Of a stretch of 54,953 nucleotides of DNA, positions 25,654 to 34,041 are shown in pieces. The notes under the pieces are model-generated. The model ran no database searches. It was not told the DNA's origin and saw only the letters and a program-made list of their open reading frames with translations. How positions within the stretch are numbered: position 1 is the first letter of the stretch; each line of letters begins with the position of its first letter. Where the stretch lies: NCBI GenBank assembly GCA_964527565.1, contig CAZGOY010000022.1, positions 1 to 54,953 of the forward strand. The letters run 5' to 3'. The stretch is from JAGXQV01 sp964527565. Its GTDB lineage: Bacteria > Pseudomonadota > Gammaproteobacteria > Burkholderiales > Sulfuricellaceae. The position numbers were made by a program, and so were the translations under genes.

Positions 25654-26526
25654 CTAAAAAATGTCGTCTTCCGTCAACTCGGAGGTGAGTACATAAGTTT
25701 GCGTATCGGCGGTATTGATTTCCACGCTCACCACCGTGCCGGGAAACGGTTGGCTCAATCGGGCGGCAACCGTCTTGCGTTTTTCACGCCGCCAATACCC
25801 TGCATCCGACACAATCTGGATACGCCCGCCATTCAAGTCAATAAACTCGCCCAGCAACTTCAAACCTAGCCCACCGGGAATCTGGCCGCGCTTAGTGGTA
25901 TTGTGGCCCTCTGTGGCCCAAGTAATCGCTTCTTCAGGCGCAAAATCAATGCCTGTATTTTCCTTTACATTCTGCGGGATGCCAATTCCAAGATCAGCCA
26001 CGGAAAAATCAAGTTGGTGCCGTGCCGGAAAAAACTGCCCACAACTGAAAATTCCCTGCTCAGTCCGCGAGTGCAGCACAGCATTGCTGAAAATCTCGAA
26101 TATGCTTTCCCGGAATTTTTTCAACAAGCCCACCGACATGGATGGAATTTCCGAACGGTGCATCAATTCGGTTTCGATGTAGCCCGCAAAATAGCGATCA
26201 TCTTTTACATCAAAACGCTGGTAAGGGATGGTCGTTCCCCAGCGGTCTGGAATCCTCTCGCGCCCATAGTGGCTTAAAAACCCATTCTTTGACAGGATGG
26301 CCTCAACGCTAGGGCGGAGATTTTGCAGGCTGACTGTATTCAGGTTTTCGCCCAACCGGTAAAGAATCGCGCCGAATGCGGCGCACATATCGGCGTCAAA
26401 CCAGCCTGCCGCAGACATATCGATAGCGATATCGTCAAACAGACAGTCCTTTGTCTGAGCATATAAGAGCACCAGCGCCTCGAATCCAGATTGATCATGC
26501 CGAATTTCCGGGAGCGCAAACTTCAC
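25654..26526 (-). CDS. GHKL (HATPase_c-like) ATP-binding protein
   Basis: The 290-residue protein carries the GHKL nucleotide-binding motifs in order: N-box FRESIFEIFSNAVLHS (near 135–150), G1 box DLGIGIP (near 172–178) and G2 box GGLGLKLL (near 218–226). There is no phosphoacceptor histidine helix and no membrane segment. The N-terminal 110 residues show no motif I know. It is thus like RsbW/SpoIIAB-type kinases or a GHKL defence ATPase. It overlaps mod by four bases (ATGA) and sits ten bases before the STAS-like gene, so mod, ATPase, STAS, PIN and res form one coupled operon. Confidence 0.83.
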   Translation of the reverse strand: MKFALPEIRHDQSGFEALVLLYAQTKDCLFDDIAIDMSAAGWFDADMCAAFGAILYRLGENLNTVSLQNLRPSVEAILSKNGFLSHYGRERIPDRWGTTIPYQRFDVKDDRYFAGYIETELMHRSEIPSMSVGLLKKFRESIFEIFSNAVLHSRTEQGIFSCGQFFPARHQLDFSVADLGIGIPQNVKENTGIDFAPEEAITWATEGHNTTKRGQIPGGLGLKLLGEFIDLNGGRIQIVSDAGYWRREKRKTVAARLSQPFPGTVVSVEINTADTQTYVLTSELTEDDIF

Positions 26527-28781
26527 ACCGCCACCTCGACTATCGTCATCGTGTCATTGCCGAAAATATCCACCACCTTCACCGCGATCTTGCGCCGCCC
26601 CGGCATGACTTCCTGCACCACGCTCATCAGTTCCAGCGAGCGGTCTTTCCTGGTGCGGAAGGACTGCCACTCGTTTTCGAAAATATAGTCCCCCGACCAG
26701 ACTTCTTCCCACTCGCCGCTATCGGCGTTCTGCACCCGGATGATCTCGCGCTTGCTCTCGAAGTCGAAGTCCACCGACCAGTAATCAATCCAGTCCGTCC
26801 AGTGCTTGGTAAGCTGCTCGCGGGTGATGATGCCGTCCTTGTCCTTGCTTACCTTCACGATCTGGCCTTTTTCCACCACGATCTTGCTGGCCTTATCTTT
26901 CAGGCTGGCTTCGGCGGCGGCGATGGAATCCTGCGAATAAAACACCGAGAAATCGGTCAGCTCCACCGCCACGGTGTTTTTCTTGACGATGGGTTTCACC
27001 TCGATGAATGACACGTCGTGGAACACCACCTGGTTCTTTTCCACTGCCCGCTTGTCGAACACGTCTGCCGGGATGTACTTGGGCGCGATGTCAATGCCCT
27101 TGGATTTGGCCTCGTCCAGCACGTTGGGGAACAAACCCATCTCGAACTCGAAGCCCAGGATGTCCACGCGCGTGATGTGTTGCTTGCGGCATTCGAGGAT
27201 GATTTCCTCCACGAACAGCCGGGTGACCGGCAAATTCACCGGCCCCACCGCCACCAGTCGCCCGGCCTTTTTGCCGTGGAAGGTGGCAAAACCGGTAGTC
27301 CGTTCGGCGCGGTAAGCGCGCAGGATCAGGTCAAGGAAAGCCGCTTCCTTCTCCTCCAGTTGCTGCTGTCTTTCGGCTTCGCGCAGGTTGGGATTCACGC
27401 CGATGTAGTGCTGGCGCTCGTACTTGCCGAGGTTGAGGATTTCAAACGCGCGATAGGGCTTGTCTTCGGCCTTCAGTTGTCGCTGCACGCCGATCAGGCG
27501 CTTGCGCGTGGTGTGGATGGCGAACTTGCCGAGGTCGCTGGTGATCCACTTGCGCCCGAGCTTTTCCGCCACAGCGGCGGTGGTGCCGGAACCGCAGAAG
27601 AAATCCGCTATTAGGTCGCCTTCGTTGCTAGAGGCTTTGATGATGCGTTCGATGAGGGCTTCTGGCTTTTGGGTTGGGTAGTCAACGCGCTCTTTTGCGG
27701 TCGGCGCCAAGAGCATGTCGTGCCAGATTGTAGAAGCCGCTACACCGGGTCGTTCATCAAGAAAATATTTAATGTATGGTTGACCAGTATTCGAGTAATA
27801 GAGCTTTCCCTCTCGGTCAAACTCTTCCATTTTCGCCCTTGTGTAAGCCCAGAAGCGGCCTTTCGGTGGTGTTACCCCCTTCCATTCGTATGAGGTATCA
27901 CCACCAGGTTTTGCTGCCGTCGGTGTGACGAGGCGGTATCGCCGTCCGTTCTCGTCAAACTTATTGTATTGCTGCTCGATTTGTTCGTCAGAGAACGGAA
28001 CATATTGAGTGTTCCAAGTCTTGCGTCCGCCGTCTTTCGCGAAGAAAAGAATCGTGTCGTCCACTGTATCAAAGTGCTTCGCCCCCTGCCTTGCGTCGCC
28101 ATGCGCGGTTGTACGACGCCAGCAAAGTTGATTCACAAAATTGTCATTGCCAAATATCTCGCTGAGAACAACGCGCATGTAAGCATTCACCCGCCAATCA
28201 CAATGAACATAAATACTCCCATCCTCCGCCAGCAAATCCCGCATTAGCATCAGGCGCTCGTAGATCATGGCGATGAAGGAATCCGCGCCCTTGCCCCAGG
28301 TGTCGCGGTAGGCGATCTCTTCCAGCACGTTGGGTCTTTTGGTGAAGGTGTCGCCGCCGATCTCGATGTCCATCGAGAAATCCGCGCCCACGTCGAAAGG
28401 TGGGTCGATGTAGATCAGCTTGATGCCGCCTTGGCTTTCGATTGCCGCCCGTAGCGGGCCGTTTTTCAGGCTGGATAAAATCAGTTTGTTGTCGCCCCAG
28501 ATGAGCTTGTTGGTCCAGCCCTTGAGCTGGCGGCCACGGGCATCGGTGTCGAACAAGCCGAGTTGCAGTCCAACCGGCTTTTCCGAGCGCGGTTCGTCCA
28601 CCTGCTCGATCACCTGAAACGGCAGCACCACGTTGCACACCTCGCCGGTCTTGCCGTTCCATACCAGCTCGACTTCGCGCTTGTCCTCAAATAGCAGGAA
28701 GCGGTATTTGTCCGGCAACGGCCTGCCCGCTTCCAGATGGCGGATGATTTCCTGTTGTTCCTGTTCAGTGAGTTTAGCCAT
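26523..28781 (-). CDS. Type III-like DNA adenine methyltransferase, Mod subunit
   Basis: The 752-residue protein has methyltransferase motif IV in LIYIDPPFDVG (near residue 127; DPPF variant) before motif I in DFFCGSGTTAAVAEKLG (near 394), the beta-class order of type III Mod proteins (COG2189), which make N6-methyladenine. Mod gives sequence specificity to both modification and restriction. The stretch between the motifs (residues about 195–375, bases 28200–27660), where the target-recognition domain lies, is clearly AT-richer than the flanks. The C-terminal 320 residues are long for the family. It starts 14 bases after ruvA with no obvious promoter of its own. Confidence 0.92.
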   Translation of the reverse strand: MAKLTEQEQQEIIRHLEAGRPLPDKYRFLLFEDKREVELVWNGKTGEVCNVVLPFQVIEQVDEPRSEKPVGLQLGLFDTDARGRQLKGWTNKLIWGDNKLILSSLKNGPLRAAIESQGGIKLIYIDPPFDVGADFSMDIEIGGDTFTKRPNVLEEIAYRDTWGKGADSFIAMIYERLMLMRDLLAEDGSIYVHCDWRVNAYMRVVLSEIFGNDNFVNQLCWRRTTAHGDARQGAKHFDTVDDTILFFAKDGGRKTWNTQYVPFSDEQIEQQYNKFDENGRRYRLVTPTAAKPGGDTSYEWKGVTPPKGRFWAYTRAKMEEFDREGKLYYSNTGQPYIKYFLDERPGVAASTIWHDMLLAPTAKERVDYPTQKPEALIERIIKASSNEGDLIADFFCGSGTTAAVAEKLGRKWITSDLGKFAIHTTRKRLIGVQRQLKAEDKPYRAFEILNLGKYERQHYIGVNPNLREAERQQQLEEKEAAFLDLILRAYRAERTTGFATFHGKKAGRLVAVGPVNLPVTRLFVEEIILECRKQHITRVDILGFEFEMGLFPNVLDEAKSKGIDIAPKYIPADVFDKRAVEKNQVVFHDVSFIEVKPIVKKNTVAVELTDFSVFYSQDSIAAAEASLKDKASKIVVEKGQIVKVSKDKDGIITREQLTKHWTDWIDYWSVDFDFESKREIIRVQNADSGEWEEVWSGDYIFENEWQSFRTRKDRSLELMSVVQEVMPGRRKIAVKVVDIFGNDTMTIVEVAV

Positions 28782-28795
28782 TTTTGCCAGGTGAA

Positions 28796-29383
28796 TTACG
28801 CCTTGGACAACAGTTTCAAAGCCTGGCGGATGCTGTCCGACACATTCAGGTCCTGCGGCAACTGCTTGATCGCCCAGCCTGCCTCGCGTTCGTTGTAACC
28901 CAGCGCCAGCAGGGCGTTGAGGGCGTCATTGCTGGCGCTGTGCATGTCGGGCTTGCCGAGCAGCGCCGCGCCGGGGGCGGGTTGCGCCAGTTTGTCGCGC
29001 AACTCCAGCAGCAGGCGTTCGGCGGTTTTCTTGCCGACGCCGGGGATTTTCGTCAGCCGCCCGGCTTCCTGCGCGGCCACCGCGTGCGCCAGTTCGCCGA
29101 CCGACAGCCCGCTGAGGATGGACAGCGCGAGCTTGGGGCCGACGCCGCTGATTTTCAGCAAGCGCCGGAAGGTCTCGCGCTCGTCCAGGGTGGCGAAACC
29201 GTAGAGCAGGTGGGCGTCTTCGCGCACGATCAACTGGGTGTGCAGGGTGATGCGCTCGCCGGTGGCGGGCAGATTGTAGAAAGTGCTCATCGGCACGTCG
29301 ACTTCATAGCCGACGCCGCCCGCATCGAGCAGGATTTGCGGGGGTTGCTTCTCCAGCAGGGTGCCGCTCAAGCGTCCGATCAT
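28796..29383 (-). CDS. ruvA: Holliday junction-binding protein RuvA
   Basis: RuvA binds four-way junctions and loads RuvB. The 195-residue protein has the N-terminal OB fold (MIGRLSGTLLEKQPPQILLD), the tandem HhH motifs (ISGVGPKLALSILSGL and IPGVGKKTAERLLLELRDKL) and the C-terminal RuvB-binding domain (LNALLALGYNEREA). It overlaps ruvC by four bases. The next gene is mod instead of ruvB. Confidence 0.97.
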   Translation of the reverse strand: MIGRLSGTLLEKQPPQILLDAGGVGYEVDVPMSTFYNLPATGERITLHTQLIVREDAHLLYGFATLDERETFRRLLKISGVGPKLALSILSGLSVGELAHAVAAQEAGRLTKIPGVGKKTAERLLLELRDKLAQPAPGAALLGKPDMHSASNDALNALLALGYNEREAGWAIKQLPQDLNVSDSIRQALKLLSKA

Positions 29384-29901
29384 TTCACCAGTCTCCCGTT
29401 TTTCATTCTGAATCCCGTGGTTGTCAGCCTGCCCAGCCCCTGCCCGCCGTGAGCATGGCAGATGGCGCAGGCCAGCGCGTCGGCGGCATCGGCCTGGGGG
29501 TCGCCGTCAAGCTTCAGCAGGCGTTTCACCATCTCCTGCACTTGTTCCTTGTGGGCGTGACCGTTGCCGACCACCGCCTGCTTCACCTGCAGGGCGGTAT
29601 ATTCCGCCACCGGCAGATCCTGCAGGATCAGCGCGCAAATCGCCGCCCCGCGTGCCTGCCCCAGCAACAGGGTGGATTTCGGATTGACGTTGACGAACAC
29701 CTGTTCAACGGCACTCTGTTGCGGCCGGTAGGTGGCGATCACCTCTCCCAGGCCGTTGACGATGCTCTTCAGGCGTTGCGCCAATTCGCCATCCGGGGTA
29801 CGGATGCAGCCGCTGGCCACGTATTCCAGGCGTTGCCCGGCGACTTCGATGACACCGAAGCCGGTGACGCGCAACCCAGGGTCGATCCCCAATATTTTCA
29901 T
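29380..29901 (-). CDS. ruvC: Holliday junction resolvase RuvC
   Basis: RuvC cuts Holliday junctions symmetrically. From ATG 29901 it has 173 residues, normal for the family: MKILGIDPGLRVTGFGVIE with catalytic Asp7, Glu in SAVEQVFVNVN, and the last acidic pair in DAADALACAICHAH. The longer open frame to 30183 is ignored because it is antisense to the neighbour. A TATAAT box on the minus strand (29934–29929) suggests a transcription start about 20 bases before the ATG; no good -35 is seen. This is probably the start of the 17-gene run down to queE. Confidence 0.97.
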   Translation of the reverse strand: MKILGIDPGLRVTGFGVIEVAGQRLEYVASGCIRTPDGELAQRLKSIVNGLGEVIATYRPQQSAVEQVFVNVNPKSTLLLGQARGAAICALILQDLPVAEYTALQVKQAVVGNGHAHKEQVQEMVKRLLKLDGDPQADAADALACAICHAHGGQGLGRLTTTGFRMKNGRLVK

Positions 29902-29962
29902 GACTGTGGCAAAATCCGCAATTGACGAATTATACCCGAAGGCGACTCCTCGCCCGCTGCCG

Positions 29963-30514
29963 ATGACACCCATAAGCAATCTCACTTTTTCCTTCGACGA
30001 CGCAGGTGACCGCATCCTGTTGCGTTGCACCCTGAGCGATAACGCCCTGGTCACCCTGCAACTGACGCGCCGCCTGACCGGGCCGCTGCTGGAGAAACTC
30101 GCCAACCTGCTGCTCAAGACCAGCGACATGGCGGCTTCGCTCCCGGCCAAGCTGCAAGAGGAAATCATCATGATGGAGCACACGCGCGCCCTGGCGCATA
30201 TTGCGGCGCTGGCGGAACCCTCCGGGGGCCGCGACGCATTCGAATCGGAGGAAAAGCCGCCTGCCCGTCACCTGCTCACGCGCATCGACTTCCAGCCGCA
30301 ACCCGAGCGCTGCACTCTGATTTTTTTCTGTAACGGCGGCGAGCACCCGTTCACCGCCATCACCTTCAATCGCGCGCAACTGCACTGGTTCGTCGACACC
30401 CTGGATCGCTTCTCCCTGCGCGCCGACTGGGAAATCCGCCCCTACCAGCGCGACTGGCTGGTGCTGCGGGATGCCGACGGGACGGCCGGGCGCAGCATGG
30501 CATCCTTACACTGA
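29963..30514 (+). CDS. Conserved-looking hypothetical protein, function unknown
   Basis: The 183-residue product starts at ATG 29963 (MTPISNLTFSFDDAGDRILL); the frame is open further upstream but that part is antisense to ruvC. No signal peptide, membrane helix or known motif is seen. It appears to have two beta-rich parts (about 5–35 and 110–165) joined by a helical middle (LLEKLANLLLKTSDMAASLP). It is divergent from ruvC and starts 61 bases from it. I do not recognise it; codon use resembles its housekeeping neighbours, so it is probably a real, native gene. Confidence 0.7.
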   Translation: MTPISNLTFSFDDAGDRILLRCTLSDNALVTLQLTRRLTGPLLEKLANLLLKTSDMAASLPAKLQEEIIMMEHTRALAHIAALAEPSGGRDAFESEEKPPARHLLTRIDFQPQPERCTLIFFCNGGEHPFTAITFNRAQLHWFVDTLDRFSLRADWEIRPYQRDWLVLRDADGTAGRSMASLH

Positions 30515-30623
30515 ACACCGGCGCCTCCGACACTGACGTTTGTCAACGCCAACCCGGACCGGCGCGTTGTTTTGTCATGACCGATGGCCCCCGGCGGATG
30601 GATTTGCAAAAGCAGTCAAGTTG

Positions 30624-30629
30624 TATAAT
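30624..30629 (+). promoter_or_regulatory. -10 box of the cytochrome c gene
   Basis: A perfect TATAAT lies 42 bases before the cytochrome ATG. No good -35 hexamer sits at 16–18 bases, so an activator may be needed. AAGGAG (30659–30664) is the ribosome-binding site. Confidence 0.45.
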
Positions 30630-30671
30630 ATGCCAACTTTTTGGCAGGCTTAATTTCTAAGGAGCGTTACG

Positions 30672-30992
30672 ATGAAAGCACGTTGGATGGGTGTGGTTGC
30701 CGTTGCCGGCATGATGGTTTCCGGTTCGGTGTTGGCTGATGCCGCGCTGGCGCAAAAGAGCGGTTGCATGGCTTGCCACCAGGTGGCGGCCAAGGTGGTC
30801 GGCCCGGCCTACAAGGATGTCGCGAAGAAGTACGCGAGCGACCCCAAGGCTGTGGAAAACCTGACCAAGAAGGTCATCGCCGGCGGCAAGGACGTATGGG
30901 GCCCGGTGCCGATGCCGCCTAAGGGTGGCAACATGTCGCTGAAGGACGACGACATCAAGAAGGTCGTCGCCTGGATCATGACCCAGAAGTAA
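30672..30992 (+). CDS. Periplasmic class I cytochrome c (c551/c8 type)
   Basis: The 106-residue precursor has a Sec signal peptide (MKARWMGVVAVAGMMVSGSV, cleaved near LADA), the heme-binding CMACH motif near residue 32–36, and the distal Met ligand in GPVPMPP near 80. Size and wording (VGPAYKDVAKKYA, DDDIKKVVAWIMTQ) match the cytochrome c551/c-552 family, small electron shuttles to terminal oxidases or denitrification enzymes. It is a single-gene unit with its own -10 box and a strong terminator. Confidence 0.95.
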   Translation: MKARWMGVVAVAGMMVSGSVLADAALAQKSGCMACHQVAAKVVGPAYKDVAKKYASDPKAVENLTKKVIAGGKDVWGPVPMPPKGGNMSLKDDDIKKVVAWIMTQK

Positions 30993-31012
30993 GCTTCCCT
31001 ACGGGTAGGTGC

Positions 31013-31039
31013 AAAAAGCCGGCTGAATGCCGGCTTTTT
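31013..31039 (+). terminator. Intrinsic terminator after cytochrome c
   Basis: AGCCGGC and GCCGGCT pair around a five-base loop (TGAAT is central), preceded by an A run and followed by TTTTT. This is a clean factor-independent terminator and could work in both directions. Confidence 0.92.
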
Positions 31040-31160
31040 GCTGCCCGGAAGTTGCGCGCAGGGTTCGCCGCCTTGCGTTGACATGCTGGACCGGATCATG
31101 GCACCGCGCCGATGGATAAGGCTATAATGAAAGCCATTTCATGGTTGCCGGGAAATCGCG

Positions 31161-31589
31161 ATGCGTGGTGGTAGATGGTTGTTGTGGGGACTGGTGGTAG
31201 CGTTTCTGGCGGCGTGCTCAGGCACTGAGCGGGTGATGCCTTACAAAATCGACATTCAGCAGGGCAATGCCGTCAACCAGGAAATGGTGGACAAACTCAA
31301 GCCCGGCATGTCCAAGGCGCAGGCGCGCTTTATCATGGGGACGCCGCTGATTACCGATGCGTTTCACGCCGACCGCTGGGATTACGTCTACCGTTTCCAG
31401 AAGGGCCACCGCCTGATCGAAGAACGCCGCGTAACCCTGATTTTCGACGGCGACACGCTGAAACGCCTGGAAGGCGACGTGGTGGCCGTCGGCAACGCGA
31501 AGTCGGCCAGCGCACCAGCGGCCCCGGAGGGTGCGCCGACGGCGGAAAAGGGATTTTTCGGCAAAATGTGGGAAAAGATAGGATTCTGA
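31161..31589 (+). CDS. bamE: Outer-membrane assembly lipoprotein BamE (SmpA/OmlA)
   Basis: BamE is a small lipoprotein of the BAM complex that inserts beta-barrel proteins. The 142-residue precursor has the lipobox LAAC (Cys near 19) after a short signal peptide and the SmpA/OmlA domain (LKPGMSKAQARFIMGTPLI, WDYVYRFQKG). A TATAAT lies at 31123–31128. It is one base from dapB, the conserved bamE–dapB order of betaproteobacteria. The C-terminal tail is Ala/Pro-rich and short. Confidence 0.95.
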   Translation: MRGGRWLLWGLVVAFLAACSGTERVMPYKIDIQQGNAVNQEMVDKLKPGMSKAQARFIMGTPLITDAFHADRWDYVYRFQKGHRLIEERRVTLIFDGDTLKRLEGDVVAVGNAKSASAPAAPEGAPTAEKGFFGKMWEKIGF

Positions 31590-31590
31590 C

Positions 31591-32394
31591 ATGACGGCAT
31601 TGAATATCGCCATCGCAGGTAGCACGGGGCGCATGGGGCGCGCCCTGCTTGAAGCGGTTGCCCAGGCGCCCGACATGCGCCTGGCTGCCGCACTGGAACG
31701 CGTCGGCAGCGCGGTGCTGGGGCGCGACGCCGGGGAGTTCGGCGGCGCCGCCGGCGTGAAGATCAGCGAAACCCCCACTACCGCGTTGAAGGGATGCGAC
31801 GCGCTGATCGACTTTACGCGCCCGGAGGCGACGCTGGAGCATCTGGCCTTGTGCCGCAAGCTCGGCATCAACATGGTGATCGGCACCACCGGCTTCACCC
31901 CCGCGCAAAAACAGCTCATCCATGAAGCCGGGCAGGATATCGGCGTGGTGTTCGCGCCCAACATGAGCGTCGGCGTGAACCTGTCTCTCAAGCTTCTGGA
32001 CATCGCCGCGCGCGTGCTCTCCGAAGGCTACGACATCGAAATCGTCGAAGCGCATCACCGCCACAAGGTCGATGCGCCCTCCGGCACCGCGCTCAGAATG
32101 GGTGAGGTGGTGGCCGCCGCCCTCGGGCGCGATCTGGCCGAATGTGCCGTTTACGGGCGCGAGGGCGTCACCGGCGAACGCTCGCCGTCCACCATCGGCT
32201 TCGCCACGGTACGCGGCGGAGACATCGTCGGCGACCACACGGTATTGTTCGCCGGCATCGGCGAGCGTGTGGAAATCACCCACAAGGCCAGCAGCCGCGC
32301 CACCTTCGCGCTCGGCTCCCTGCGCGCCGCCCGCTTCCTGGCGCGGCAGGGCAAGGGATGTTACGACATGCAGGACGTGCTGGGCCTGCGCTGA
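31591..32394 (+). CDS. dapB: 4-hydroxy-tetrahydrodipicolinate reductase
   Basis: DapB uses NAD(P)H to reduce the DapA product in lysine and diaminopimelate synthesis. The 267-residue protein has the nucleotide-binding start (NIAIAGSTGRMGRALLEA), the catalytic EAHHRHKVDAPSGTAL segment and GTTGFTPAQ. In many proteobacteria dapB is followed by carA; here an FHA gene and the opposite-strand waaF follow instead. Confidence 0.97.
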   Translation: MTALNIAIAGSTGRMGRALLEAVAQAPDMRLAAALERVGSAVLGRDAGEFGGAAGVKISETPTTALKGCDALIDFTRPEATLEHLALCRKLGINMVIGTTGFTPAQKQLIHEAGQDIGVVFAPNMSVGVNLSLKLLDIAARVLSEGYDIEIVEAHHRHKVDAPSGTALRMGEVVAAALGRDLAECAVYGREGVTGERSPSTIGFATVRGGDIVGDHTVLFAGIGERVEITHKASSRATFALGSLRAARFLARQGKGCYDMQDVLGLR

Positions 32395-32432
32395 CATCCG
32401 TTTTCTCTTGCTCTTGAAACGGGGAACCCGAA

Positions 32433-32762
32433 ATGAAAAGGATCGTGGTGATGCTGGACGGTTTCATCCAGCGCGATGTATTGACCGACAAGGCGCAGGT
32501 GACCATCGGGCGCAATGCGGACAATGACATTCAGATCGACAACCCCGGCGTGAGCGGCGTGCACGCCCGCCTCACCCTGCTTCCCGCGCCCATGGTGGAA
32601 GATCTCGGCAGCACCAACGGCACCCAGGTCGGCGGCGTCAGGATCGACGTTCCCACGCCGCTGCACCCCGGTGCGATGATCGGCATCCTGCGCTACCAGA
32701 TTTACCTAGTGGATGAAAAGAAAAGCGCCCACGCCGGCAGGGAACCCACCCTCAAGGTGTAA
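32433..32762 (+). CDS. Small FHA-domain protein
   Basis: The 109-residue protein is almost only an FHA domain, a reader of phosphothreonine: VTIGRNADNDIQIDNPGVSG with the key Arg and Ser, then HARLTL and LGSTNGTQVGG. It resembles the N-terminal FHA of the protein at 40212, so it may read the same kinase (36814–39372). It lies 38 bases after dapB and ends three bases before the convergent waaF stop. Confidence 0.9.
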   Translation: MKRIVVMLDGFIQRDVLTDKAQVTIGRNADNDIQIDNPGVSGVHARLTLLPAPMVEDLGSTNGTQVGGVRIDVPTPLHPGAMIGILRYQIYLVDEKKSAHAGREPTLKV

Positions 32763-32765
32763 ATC

Positions 32766-33776
32766 CTAGCGCTTCAGCAGTTCGCCGATCTCCTCCCGCA
32801 CCCTTTCCGCTGTCAGATTTTCCAGGCATTCCAGATGCCCGTAGGGACATACCCTTTTGAAACAGGGGCTGCACGGCAAATTCAGGCTAACCACCATGGC
32901 GTTCTCCGACAAGGGCGGCGTGAAGCCGGGGCTGGAAGAACCGTACAGCGCGATCAACGGCTTGTTCAGGGCAGCGGCGACGTGCATCAGGCCGGAATCG
33001 TTGCACACGGCGAGTGTGCTGGCGGCAAGCAGATCAACGGCTTCCCCGAGGTCGGTTTTTCCGCACAGGTTGACGGCGGCGCCCTCGCTCAAGGTCTCGA
33101 CGACCGCGCCAATCGGCGCATCCTTGGCGGAACCGAGCAGCCAGATTTCATATTCCGCCGCCAGCATTTTCGCCAGACGGGCAAAGTGGGTGGCGGGCCA
33201 GCGTTTGGCGGCGCCATATTCGGCCCCCACGCAAAAAGCCAGCACCGGCCGTGCCGGAAACAGGCGCAGCTTGTCCAGCGTTTCCCGCCGGCGCGCCGCA
33301 TCGACGGAAAGTTGCGGATAGGGAAGCGGGTGCGGCAAGGGCTCGCCGGGATGCCCGGCCAATGCGACGAAGCGCTCCACCATCAGCGGTAGCGCCTGCT
33401 TGTCGAGGCGGCGCGCATCGTTGAGCAGGCCATAGCGCATTTCGCCGATGAAGCCGGTGCGCCGGGAAATGCCTGCGAAAAAAGGGATCAACGCCGACTT
33501 GAGCGAGTTGGGCAATACCACGGCGTGCCGGTAGCCCTCGCGCCGCAGGCTGCGCCCCAACTGCCAGCGCACCCCCAGGCACAACTCGCCGTGCGCGAAA
33601 GGGTTGATGGAAACGCGGTGGACTTCCGCCATGCGTTCCATGACCGGCGCCACCCAGGCCGGTGCAAAGACATCAATCAGGGTTTGCGGGTCGCGTTCGC
33701 GCAAGCGGCGCAACAACGGCTGCGCCATGACGGCGTCGCCGACCCAGGAAGGCGCGATGACGAGTGTTTTGTTCAT
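32766..33776 (-). CDS. waaF: ADP-heptose:LPS heptosyltransferase II
   Basis: WaaF adds the second heptose to the LPS inner core at the cytoplasmic face. The 336-residue GT9-family protein begins KTLVIAPSWVGDAVMAQPLL and carries the family segments LPNSLKSALIPFFAGI, FCVGAEYGAAKRWPATHFA and CNDSGLMHVAAALNKPLIA. Cysteines CSPCFKRVCPYGHLECL near the C-terminus are typical. It follows a YgiT zinc-finger gene by 12 bases. Confidence 0.95.
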   Translation of the reverse strand: MNKTLVIAPSWVGDAVMAQPLLRRLRERDPQTLIDVFAPAWVAPVMERMAEVHRVSINPFAHGELCLGVRWQLGRSLRREGYRHAVVLPNSLKSALIPFFAGISRRTGFIGEMRYGLLNDARRLDKQALPLMVERFVALAGHPGEPLPHPLPYPQLSVDAARRRETLDKLRLFPARPVLAFCVGAEYGAAKRWPATHFARLAKMLAAEYEIWLLGSAKDAPIGAVVETLSEGAAVNLCGKTDLGEAVDLLAASTLAVCNDSGLMHVAAALNKPLIALYGSSSPGFTPPLSENAMVVSLNLPCSPCFKRVCPYGHLECLENLTAERVREEIGELLKR

Positions 33777-33788
33777 GAATGAACGACG

Positions 33789-34040
33789 TCAAATCAACGC
33801 ATAGCGTTCAACCGGGACGGTAACGGAAGTTAGCGGCGGCTTGTCGCCGTGGCAGACCCGCTCAAAGTCCTGTTCAATCTTGCGCAAGGTCTGCGCTTCA
33901 AAATAACGTTCACCGCAAAACGTGCATTCCTCACAAGGCACGTCGGTGACGATCATGTATTCCCCGCGATGACGGTAGATGTATTCCACCAAGCGAGGAA
34001 CGACTGTCGCATTGCCGCAAAAACTGCAAGTCTTCTCCAT
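33789..34040 (-). CDS. YgiT/MqsA-type zinc-finger antitoxin (HTH-less)
   Basis: The 83-residue protein has two CxxC pairs (CSFCG near 5–9; CEECTFCGERYFEAQ near 36–50), the YgiT zinc-finger domain of MqsA-like antitoxins. It lacks the helix-turn-helix domain of full MqsA. The partner toxin (RelE/MqsR- or DUF4258-type), normally just upstream, is missing; only a possible frameshifted scrap is left (34107–34042). It therefore looks like an orphan antitoxin inserted between the CHCC zinc finger and waaF. Confidence 0.8.
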   Translation of the reverse strand: MEKTCSFCGNATVVPRLVEYIYRHRGEYMIVTDVPCEECTFCGERYFEAQTLRKIEQDFERVCHGDKPPLTSVTVPVERYALI

Positions 34041-34041
34041 G

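Noticed and set aside
31078..31083. Perfect TTGACA upstream of bamE
   Set aside because: No -10 box at 16–18 bases; the TATAAT at 31123 is too far away.
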